A program made the translations under genes and the position numbers. Shown piece by piece: positions 1-11,200 of a stretch of 64,000 bases of DNA. Origin of the DNA: Capitella teleta (Eukaryota; Annelida; Polychaeta; Capitellidae); NCBI GenBank assembly GCA_000328365.1, contig KB311078.1, positions 2,774 to 66,773 of the forward strand, given 5' to 3'. Below the pieces are notes generated by a model, which worked only from the letters and a program-made list of their open reading frames with translations, did not search any database and was not told the origin of the DNA. Numbering within the stretch: the stretch's first letter is position 1; each line of letters begins with the position of its first letter.

Positions 1-300
1 GATGGACAACAATTGATGAGCACGCTCAGCTTCGGACAGCTCAAATGCAGACAGCAGAAATTCTTTAATGGCCGTGTACTTGCCTCCGGTTGGCGGTTTT
101 AATATAACCTGAGCAGCTCTGGTTGCAGTCTCTGCATCTAAAGCTGACACGACATAATAGTATCTGGTGCTATCTTGCGTCACTCCACGAATTTCAAATT
201 GTGCCTCCGTTTGAGCGAACCAAGCAGCTGCATTCTTGATCCAGAAATTGGGTAGTTTCAGGGCCACTGCTGAAACCTTGACTTCGTCGTCGGCAGGCAT
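1..300 (-). mobile_element. Ty3/Gypsy-type LTR retrotransposon, gag fragment at window edge
   Basis: The minus strand is open from an ATG at 300 to the window edge and reads like the N-terminal part of a Ty3/Gypsy gag (capsid) polyprotein: an acidic start, then a 'LPNFWIKNAAAWFAQTEAQF'-type segment, then 'YYYVVSALDAET' and a 'KEFLLSAFELSEAERAHQLL' helix. This pattern is characteristic of metazoan Gypsy gags. Only about 100 codons are visible; the rest of the element would lie to the left of the window. If the element has an LTR on this side it should lie in about 350–700, but I could not define one. Age cannot be judged from this piece. Confidence 0.75.
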
Positions 301-688
301 GACTTCGTTCACTTCCGGTCTTCAATACACAAACGGTTTTGTTGGTCTCTGAACAATGCGCAGCCTGATGCTCAGGACTTAATGCATATGCATTGAAAAC
401 AAGGCAGCCAACGATGATGGGTGACGGGCCACAGAAGAATACTTCTGCTCCCAGACGTATAGGGTCACCACTGTAGCCCTTCCAAACACTGAGACGAGGA
501 ATTGACTACTATATCTTTTATTGTAGCACCCACCGCTTAAATACCCCCCAGCATTTGATAAACTCAAAATGAACATGTTGAAATGAAAATGCACATGATG
601 AAATGGAACGATGAATGTTGAACTGCTCGGATCCGCCACAGTACCACCGGTTATTGATTTCGGAGAATGGTTGAAGACAATTTTAATT

Positions 689-691
<3 letters not shown>

Positions 692-723
<32 letters not shown>
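692..723. repeat. poly-T tract (32 nt)
   Basis: Uninterrupted run of T. Could be the poly-A tail of a minus-strand retroposon or simple slippage; no target duplication was identified. Confidence 0.9.
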
Positions 724-3700
724 CCTACCCAAAAATTACCCAAAGTGTACAAGTGAATACTATAATGATTTTACTTTTAGTATAATCATGTGGACTCTAT
801 TAACTTCTAATGCTTATTATGAAGTCAATTCTCATTACATGTACTGAATAATTATATGTGTATACAGTGTGTATTAACGACTGAGATGTGCAATAAGTCG
901 TACACGGTTGATATTTCATTTTACATTCATTAAATAAAACAATGGAATGTATTAATTATTATAAATCGCGTGCATAGTATTATGTTATACATTTATTGCA
1001 TCCGGTTAGTCAAGCCGAGCCAGAGATCGTGTTATAATTTCTCATTGTGTTTATTGTTCTGAATTTACGTTGATTAAACAAATTTGAGATTACTGATAAC
1101 CAGAATGTTCGGCTTTTCCCTGAATGAATTCATTTTCATATTTGTGCGGAAGTACACCAATTTAATACTTAATTTGATAAGCTTCCAAGATATGATCGAT
1201 TGGCTATCATGTTATCAAAGTTAAAGTTGTTTTAGTCTTATCTTGACAATCGGGTACATATATTTTTGTAGATGTAACTACCACTCATGAATAGGAGATA
1301 ACATTTATCAGTTATCAGGTACGTTAGTTAACCAGCTTTTTTTTGGGGGGGGGGGTGGTATTCTAATAGCCCTTTTCAAAACAAAACAAAGGTTGAACTG
1401 AGAACATGCGTATAATATAATAGTATTTATATAATTAAATTCATAAATCCATAACGATGCTGATTAATTCTCTTGTAACATAACCGATTCGTAATGTGAT
1501 TGGAATGTGATAAGTACCCGTATATTACTAGTATACTGTATATAGATAAGATCAAGATTAGAGATTGAAGAGAGATAAGATTAGATAAAATAGCAATTAA
1601 GTAAATCAAATTACACGCTCAAATGTGGCCAAAAAGTAAATTAATTAGTGGTAGCTCTGAAATAAGAATATTAATTATTGGCTCGTAATTAATTAAAGTT
1701 ATGGGCATGGGTGTCTGTATTTTTTGTGAATTCTAGTTTGAATTTGTATATTTTCATTACAAATTTTGCAACAAAGACTATTGTATCTGCATCGATTTTA
1801 CTTATATATATAAACGAATGCTCAGTGAAGAACCCATTACGTTTTTGCCAGGCCGTTATGATGTCAAAATAAATCCCGAAAGACTTGTCTTCTTCAAAAT
1901 CGACCTTCAGCCCTTGTGTAAAAAAAAATAATATAAGAAAAAGCAAAGTGGATCTGCACAGCACAAGTCATTTATTGTATCGTTCAGCTGACGCAGATGG
2001 TGAAATTCCTGCTAGAACGAGTACATACGAGCATTTTCAGTATGATGTGTGCAAAAGCGCGCAGGGATTTGGCGGCGGCTTTCTCCGCTCTACGCCCGCC
2101 GGTGACGTCAATGCTTACGACCTTCAAATGGTTCGACACTGCAGCCAACATCGTGTTGAGCCCCATTGGCCACGTGGTATGGCAGTTTTCCCTTGTTTTG
2201 TTAGATTTCATCAATTTACCGTTTAACCACCTGCTCTGAATTGTGTCATCCCAGTTGAGAAGCCTTTAAAGAAGCTTTTTCAATTGATGGTGAGTGGAAA
2301 TTGTTGTGAATTTAATAGTAATTATCGCCTAAACAATTTGTTGGCTGTCGGCCAACATGTAAATGCTCTTGTCTGGCTGCCGCTTGGAAACCAACCTGAC
2401 GAGCGCGCTGCCAGCATTTCTCGAATCGGATATTCTCCCTTGTATTCGGACTTGGGACTGTTCAGTGCACCCCGTGGATATCGTGGGTAATGTGTTTGGT
2501 CATTCTGTGTGAAGTTTTGTTTTTAGATTGCGATTAGAAGCGATCGTTGCCGCGCAAAACATGGCGCCCTGTTGGCCACATTTCTTTGCGAATCCTGACT
2601 TGATCGGTTCGTTGTCTCGCGTACATTTTGAATGCCAGCGATTTTACTCGCATTGACAACGTTCTCGCGATAACCACTGCTTGGGGCCTAGGTTTTAATT
2701 GATAAATCCTAGACCTGGTCGCGACATATTAGTCTGACGTTGCTCCGTATGTTAGCGATTGTGACACAATCCTCTGATCTAATTCTAACCCAAACTTTCA
2801 AGATCCTAAGCCTAAAAGAGGTTCATCTCTCCTCTTGACTCTGCCTGTGTTTCACGCAATTATCATTCTTTGTGGACCATTCGATTCAGTCCAATTCATA
2901 CCCTTTCTAGTTCTTCAGCTCATTGTCCTCTTGATGAGTAAAGCCGAAATATGGATGAATTCAATGTGGTAAAATTATAATATTGATGTCATTATCGTGG
3001 GCGCCGCGTGTTTTGCTGTACAATTTCTCATTAATTTCACGGGAGTCATGTTCTTGTCACAAACACCCGTGTAATTTCCAAAGGGGCGGGGGAGGGGGGG
3101 AGGTCTACTTTCAGATGTTTAAGAGTACTAGACTACTTAGCCCACCAGTACAGTATGTCAGTATGACATGCCTTGTCATGCTGTCAGTTTAGTGTAGTTT
3201 TGCTCGGCTGTTGAATAGATTGAGTTATAGTGGGTTGCGGCACTTTATTCTCGCTCTTTCGGTGATCACTTGCCATCTTAATTTTACTTATTGCTCTTAA
3301 AGCATTAGAATTATTTTGTTATGAATGGCAGAGGCTTGAAGAGATGTTTTATTATTTTGAGCAATTTCATTGAAATTCATCTCGGTACAGACGAATTCGT
3401 TCCATTTTAAGGAACAGTTCAGTAATTATCCTGACCAACAATGCTTTCACTAGAACATGTAGATTTCAATATTGTTATTTTTTCCTTCTTTTCAAATTCA
3501 ATGTCTGTTTCGATTGAAGTACGCGCACGATTTGCTAGAATTATTGGCAACTGTTCAATTCTATGAATGACTTTTTTTTTTCTATATTTATATATATATA
3601 TATATTTTTTTTTTTTCCTTTCCTTATTTGGAACGCGTTGTACATGCGAACGGGTCTGTAGTTATTTTTTTCGTGCCTTTTAATTATATTCTGAGCACTC

Positions 3701-5053
3701 GATGTGTTTGATTAAAATGAGTTGTCTGGTCTGTCAGCATTGACCTCGATATCCCGATGAGTGGTTCGGCCAATCTGCCTTTTTATGAATGGGTTCATTG
3801 AGTACTCTTTTAATCTATATTATTCGGACTCGCGCTAAATGGGGCAAGCACTGAAGTTCAATTGACTCGGGGCTCCCCTGACACGCACGCGGCGAGCCCT
3901 TTGATCTGTTTGATCCAATGCTAATCGGATCTTAGGAGGCATTCCAGGCGAGCAGTACTCGATTCGAATATTTTGTTTGGGATTCGATTGACCTTTAGTT
4001 ACTAGTTTTTGGCAAGGTGACATCATTATCATTTTGCGCCCTTGAAATCTAGATTTTCTTAGTTTCTCTTATGACATGATAGGTGGCGATTGAAATCGGA
4101 TTACGTCATTGTGGTTATGGCTGTGGTTAACTTATTGGGATTCTCAAATTCTCGTTTGGAGGTGGTCTTCTCGTGAATTGCATTTTTTCTTGGAATTCAT
4201 GTTGCTTCAGGCGGATCAGTTTACAAGTCGACTTCTCTCTTTCGGAAAGATTTCTGGATTTAACACAATCCTGCCTTTACTTGAACCGAATGCTAGTACT
4301 TAATACTCATGGAGTATCAGTCAATGACCATTCTTCTGCGGATCACCTCTTGGCTCTTAGTAATGCTGGCAACGATATTCTTGGCTCAGTGCCAGGAACG
4401 GACGTCTGCGCTGTGGTGTCGCCGCCTCTGGCTGACCACGCGGCGACACGGAAGCAGCATGAATAGTGTCGCACCGCGATTGTGCTGACTTCGTGAGGTG
4501 AGCGAAAGCGGCGTATTTCTCAAATTATTCGCCGCGTACAAAACGAGTTTAGGCTCCGGTGGCGTTGACTTTGCTGGCACTCGGCCAAGCGAACCTCTGC
4601 TTGCTGCGCGGCATTCCCGGAATTGTTCACAATTCGTGACAGCCAATCGATTTCGCGGCATGTCTTGTTTTGACAATAATAACACGACTTGTGTTTGTAT
4701 GCAACGGTCGCTTCTGTGTGGATATCCTTACCCGGCGCTGTGTGTGCCGTTTTTGATAGGCTGATAAGCTTAGCAGGGGCTATAAGCCGATTAGGGAACA
4801 AGTGTTCTGCCCCAATTCATTCGGAACTCGGTGAGTCGTTATTTTAGGTCTGCCCGCAGGAGCCTAGATTGTGCAGAATGGCCAAGTGCAGGGCATGTGC
4901 TGCTTATGTCTGCCCCTATGTCTAGCTAGCAATCGCGGTAATAATAATCAAATGTTGTGACCACGGCGGCATCTTCGTTTTGGTGGAATTGATGTTCCTG
5001 TGACATTCGTTTGGAAATGCATTATACTCATTTTATTTGCTTTTCGTTTGCAG
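724..5053. other. Non-coding stretch upstream of the SLC6 transporter; candidate promoter regions
   Basis: No recognisable coding exon. The stretch is AT-rich to about 1970. It then has CpG-rich islands at about 2000–2230, 2550–2720, 3840–3920 and 4380–4850, which are plausible promoter or 5' UTR territory for the downstream transporter. Short open frames around 1885–2240 on both strands have no family resemblance I can see. A short AT microsatellite lies at about 3590–3607. Confidence 0.5.
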
Positions 5054-5122
5054 GAAATTGCTTGAATTAGCCATCGTCGGCAGTTTGTTTTGTGTTGTAG
5101 AGTTGAGCCAGGTTCCAGACAG
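5054..5122 (+). other. Possible 5' UTR exon of the SLC6 gene
   Basis: Bounded by an acceptor-like 'tttgcag' ending at 5053 and a donor 'gtcagt' starting at 5123. A further acceptor 'gattacag' ends at 5190, so the first coding exon probably starts at 5191 with about 68 nt of leader before the ATG at 5259. Inferred only from splice-site signals. Confidence 0.35.
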
Positions 5123-5258
5123 GTCAGTATTGATATTTTCCATTAATTTAATACATGTAGTAATAATTCATTAATTCTAATTGATTACAGGTTTCTAGCA
5201 TCCCTGTGTGCATCAGGCATCCTCCATCACGTGACTTCTGTTACCATATCAACCAAAC

Positions 5259-8200
5259 ATGGGGATCTCAAAGCGGTGTGGCTGTTTGTCCAAGTCAAAA
5301 TCAGTCGAACTCAACCCTGAAAACAACCACGTGGACGAGGAGAAGGTCGATCTGGAGGAGGACGCCGAGAACCCGAACCGGGAAGGAGGCAATCGCATCC
5401 AGTGGGCCTCTCCCACCGAGTTCCTCTTGACGTGTATCGGATACAGTGTTGGCCTGGGAAATGTCTGGCGTTTTCCTTATCTTTGCTACAAGAATGGCGG
5501 AGGTGGGTGTTTTAAATCTGAAATCGATAAATGGAAAATTGAAATATCCTAATTACATGTCACTGTGACCTGATGTTTTAATGGCTGTTTGTTTTTGCAG
5601 GCGCCTTTTTGATTCCATATGTGATTATGATCATTTGTATTGGAATGCCATTGCTCTTCATGGAGTACTCATTCGGACAGTACTTCGGAGTCGGCAGTTT
5701 GTCCATCTTCAAGAAAGTCTGCCCAATGTTCCAAGGTTTGTAGATTTAGTCTGGTAATTATAGTCATTGTTTAGAGTTAAGGGTCGCACTGCAGCCACCA
5801 CGTGCTTGTGTTGTGGTGCGCGCGAGATCTAGGTCGCCCGTGTGTGCATTTCGCCCAATGCGCCCTTCGTACGCTTTTCTGGGCGCCGATCGATGCCTCC
5901 TGCCTCCTCCTCCTCCTCCGCGCCTGCCTCGCGCTTCTCATCTGAGGGTGCCTTGCCGGATTATGGTCGTATTGAGGTCGCAGGCGAGGAAATAGAGGCG
6001 TCGTCTGTACGTGGCAGGTGCTACTGTAGTTGTTGGCTGTCTGCCAGCTGGCTGGCGGCTGCATTGACGCCGTGATGCTGAACCCAGGGACTGCGCTGGG
6101 CATATGCTGATTTTTGTCATTCCCTCTACTACTCGCTCAGGGGGGCCACGTGCTCGAATATTACGTCATCGCTGCGCTACTTTGTTAATTTCCTGGAAGC
6201 TGGGGCGTATTGAAATTTAACTCTTGATTCTGCTTGTATTGATTTTTCTTGGCGCGTGGTTTTCCCGTATAATTACGAGTCGCGACAAACCCCGATGCTG
6301 GGCGTTGTTAATGGAAGGCAAGTGCAGTGGTGCTTCGGAAAATCCCCACGCCCCTATAATAGTAGGTGCATGTCGCACCGGTTGCTCGAACGAGGGCTGC
6401 TCCAACATGCTCGATGTTCGCGCTCTTTCACTGACTGACCTGCATGACCTTGCGCCGTATGCAAATGAGCAGATTTATGAATGATGCCGCGACTCATTCA
6501 AATGGTTCGCTGTCATGAATGGGCCAAGAAAAAAAAAAAAAAAAAAAAAAATCCCTAAAAAAATGCTGTCGCCTGTAGCTAATGTTGTGGTCGACTGAAG
6601 ACGCTGGGCAGATGGTGCACGGATGACCCCTACACGACCTTGACCCTGTACGAGGATTCAATTTCCATGCATCCGGTTGCTGGCGAACAGCCCGCATTTC
6701 TTTTGTGGCCCACTGGGAACTTACTCGATGTTTGTTCAGCTATTCACTGAACATGGCTGATCGGGCCCTGTGTTTGCGTACAGATTATTCCGCTGCCACT
6801 CATCCAGTCCGATGCTCTTGATTTCGGAGGAGTCTTTGCCGCGTGGCGACCTCTAGCGAGGACACGAGTCACCGCCGAACCATTTGGCGCCCTCTGTGGT
6901 GACCCTCAATTGACCTCAATGATCCCCCGCACCCGAAATGAAGGAGGATGAGGAGGGCCTCGCACCTGCCTCGCCGCCAGCCTGCACTGATCATGATGCT
7001 GATGGTGCTAAAAATAATTTTTACGCTCAGTCGGCTAAAATGCCAGCCTGCTTTTCTCTGCTTGTTCTTCGCATATTTTGACATTACGGGGCCGTGAAGC
7101 GCCGGTGTTGGTTGCAAGGGCGAAGAAGCAACGCCCCTCGGAATGCAACCCGCGAATGGCTCAATCGGACCCAATGAGGCATTTTAATCGGCCTTAATTC
7201 TGGCGATTAAATTCGGCTGGGACACGGCGCACTTTCTGCATGATCTATGTGCTGTTATGTCTGTTGCGTATTTTTCCCTTGTGCATTCGCCTGTGTGTTG
7301 GCGAATTTTTCCCCTTGCGCATCTTTGGCCGTGAAGGCCTCTTCAGTTGTTGCATATCTACGGCTGAATAATATGAAATCGATATTGTCTCTGGCTACGC
7401 TGGCTGTTGGCTAGCTGCAGATGATACGGGCAGTATCAGCCCCACCCTATATGTACGCATCTGAGTTGAACTTTTGATTAATAAAAATTGACCTTAAATT
7501 TGATTTTAATCAGGCTGAGCACGTGCTATGTATATCTGGCATCGATCGCACTGCGACAGTGACGTTTGCGCTTTATCGACGCCTGCCTGCTCTTACGTCG
7601 CCGCCCGCAGGTGTTGGGCGATCAAGGCGGAAGTGAGGCACCCCCCGCCCCCACACCCTGTCCTCCTTATTACCACTCTGCCCCTCCTAACAATCATTTG
7701 TTTGTACACGCTGAAAAGAGAAACGGCAACTGAGGGCTTTGAACTTCTTGGGCGAACCATTTGAAAGAGATTTCTTGGAACCCTTTTGCCCTTCACATTT
7801 TACTCTTTCTTTTCTTTCATTTTTTTCCCCCAACCTACCCCCGATTAGAATACTTTTTCCAAGGGTGCACTTGTACTTAAGGCATTCTGTGTAAGACTCT
7901 TTACTAGTCTACTTAACATTCCCATACTCACGGGTGTGAATGAGAATTACGTGGCTAATTACTAAATAGTATCTGCTGTACTACATTTAGAGTGAAACCC
8001 GGATGCTATGCAAGTTAATTATATAAAGCAATAGACATGGAATGAAAATACCAGTATATGTACTATTAATTATTTGGCTTAAAACTTTGATAAACTGAAT
8101 GTTTCTTATTTACATGGCTTCTATAGCTGACATCATGCCAGAGAGTTGTAGCTGGCAATAATGCCGTTCATTATTAGTGAGATCAAATGAAAACTTGAAT

Positions 8201-11200
8201 TCATTTCAGGCATTGGCATTGGCTACGTGACGCTCAATGGTCTTGTTTGCGTCTACTACAACGTGATCATCGCCATCTCCCTCTACTACCTCTTCGGTTC
8301 ATTCACCAAAACGTTGCCGTGGGGTCACTGTGGTAACTCATGGAACACGGAGTTTTGCAAAGATGTCTTTGAGAAGCCTATGGCCCTGGCAGGCAATCAG
8401 AGTGGTAGGCTGAATGCCCCTCCCCAACGCTCCTTTACGTTCTTATCTGCAGATTTCACCACCGTCGCCACAGTGGTGGGAAATGCCACAGAGGCAGCCT
8501 ACAACATTGACACGCGTAGTGTCAACGAGACAGTGGGCCTCAACGCCACTGCCAATGTCACTCACTACTCCCCTAGTGACGAGTTCTTCCGTCACGCTCT
8601 GCTCGCCATGGGTGATGAGCATAATGTGAGCAACCTGGGGGCGGTACGTTGGCATCTGTGCCTGTGCCTCCTTCTTGCTTGGATCCTCGTCATCATCTTT
8701 GTGAGCAGGGGAATCCAATCCACCGGAAAGGTCGTTCTCCTTCCATCGTTGTTGGTTATCCATTTGTGTAAGATCTACTTTTTTTTTCAGGTTGCCTACT
8801 TCACGGCCACCTTCCCGTACGTCATGCTCACAGTCCTCGTCGTTCGTGGCGTGACATTACCGGGGGCATCGCAGGGTATTCTGTACTTTGTCACGCCCAA
8901 GTGGGAGATGCTGAAGAGCCCTGACGTGTGGTTTGCCGCAGCCACCCAGCTCTTCTACTCGACTAACCTGGCGTGGGGTGGGATGATCACCATGTCCAGT
9001 TACAGCAAGTTCACACATAACTGTTATCGTGACGCCATCATGATCAACATTGTGAGCTTCTTCACCAGTCTGTACGCTGGCTTTGCGGTGTTTTCCATCA
9101 TTGGATTCATGGCCAACGAGTCTGGCGTCCCCGTTGACAAGGTCATTGATTCGGGTGAGTCGTCTCTCGTGATGCAGTGTCCTTTTTCAGTTCATGTTGC
9201 GCCATCACAGGTCCTGGCCTGGCGTTTGTCGTGTACCCTCGTGCCCTCAGCCTGATGCCTCTCTCTCAACTCTGGTCGGCTCTCTTCTTCTTTATGCTTT
9301 TTTTGCTCGGAATTGGCAGCCAAGTAAGTTGACCTCTGAACCTGCATTCGCTTTAGTACAGAAGCTGATCATATGTAATTCTAATTTTTTTTGCTGTAAT
9401 TTGCAAAGAGTCACCTTAGCTAAGCTGAGTAAATTAGTACAAATGAATATTATTTATCACAATGTAATTGGTTAAAATGATGGTAATTATCTGTGGTGTG
9501 ACTCCGCACTTTGATTACCCTGTATATCTTCTTGGAGATGACTGGCTGAGCATTTGTTTGTTAAACAGTCATTTCCCGGACGACCTTGACAATTATTTTA
9601 ATATGCATTTTAATATGCGTTTTCAGCCATGGAGCAGTTTTCCCCTGTGCATGTCTCTTTTTCTTTGGTTATCATCCTGTGCTGAGAAACCATTTGCATA
9701 TCTCAAACGAGCATTCCCAAAACTGCCCGGCCCCTAACGCTGATAAACAGCGGGAAATACATGACTCGAAATTTTGTTCACATCTTGAGTAGAACAGTCA
9801 CGTTACTGCATCGTTTGCTGCTGTAGTTTTTATTTCGTTCTCTTTTTACCTTCGGCAGCTTGTGCCAGCTTATTATTTTTCCTTTCTATTTGATTTTTAT
9901 AGCTGTTCTGTTTTTTATTTTAAGTTTCCTGTTTTTGAAATTTTTGTGTACACAAAAAAAAAGTTACTGTTATTAAAATCCTTACTATATAGTTTTAATA
10001 GCTGTTCTTTTTTTTTGATTTAAAGTCTCCTGTTTTTGAAATTTTTTGTGTACACAAAGAAAAAAAAGTTATTATTAAAACCTTTTTTTGGTTGGAAACA
10101 AATGTTGTGTGAATAACCTCTCTTCCCTAACTTGTTATATTCATTTCCATCTTTTTTTTAATTATCATTAACGAGAGGAATTATTATTGATGCACAATAT
10201 TTAGCTCCATGTTCCCTCTCTGTCTGCCTCCTTGTATTGCTTTCCATCTTTCGTCTGTCTTTTCCAGCACCTTTTACTAATCAAATCGTTTTAGTTTTGT
10301 ACTCATTTCCAACCCACACTTTCAGTTTGCAGAGCCTCTCTACTTGACACGCCAGATTTTTTACTTTTGCAGAATTTTTTGCTTCCCACTCGGGGCCCCA
10401 CCTCCAAAAAGACCCGCTCGTATTATTTACAATTCTTCCCATCTCAACTCCGCGCCTCATTTCAAACTATCCTCTTCGTACAACTGTGTTGAAACTGCAA
10501 AATTTTGCAGCATGAAAACTTTGCTTTACAAAATAGATTCATAATTATTGCTATACAAAATGGATGCATAATTATTTCTATCTTGTGAAATTTTGCAGTT
10601 TTACTTCAATAATTTTCAGAATTTAAACGCGTTTAAAATGAGTGCTACGAGTGATTGTGCACAGGGCTTGTTTTTCACACCAGTGGTGTTTTTTTAGTTT
10701 TTTTTTTTTTTTTTTTGCGCTGTGTGTACGATGCTGAACTGCTGACGATTTATTCCTCCTTCCCTCAGATGGTCCTCATTGAGACCGTTGTGACGGGCTT
10801 TGTAGATGAGTTCCCCAAATTGGGTTTGAACAGGTGCATTCGCTTTTTCACCATGGTTGCCGTGGTGGTGATCTTCTTCTTGTGCGGTATCCCCATGACT
10901 ACACAGGTAGCTCTCTCCTCCTCATTCTGCCTCCTCCTCCTCCTCCTCCTCCTCCTCCTCCTCTTCTTCCTTGTGTGTCTGTCTTAGTGTGCTTTTGCTG
11001 TGTGTTTCATTTATTCATTTCATACCTGGAAGGGTGGCATACACAAGCATTTCTCAACACTCGCTCACTAACATTGCATGTTAATCCGCTACTACTTACT
11101 CTGCATGTGTACATATCTACACCAGAGACAATTCATCGCAGGGTCCATCTCATCCCCCCTCCCTCCCGTAAAAAGCCCGATTAAACGCTCCCCGCCACTG

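Noticed and set aside
5777-6120. Overlapping open frames on both strands in SLC6 intron 2
   Set aside because: GC- and CpG-rich DNA opens several frames at once. No family resemblance, and the flanking splice sites show this is intron.
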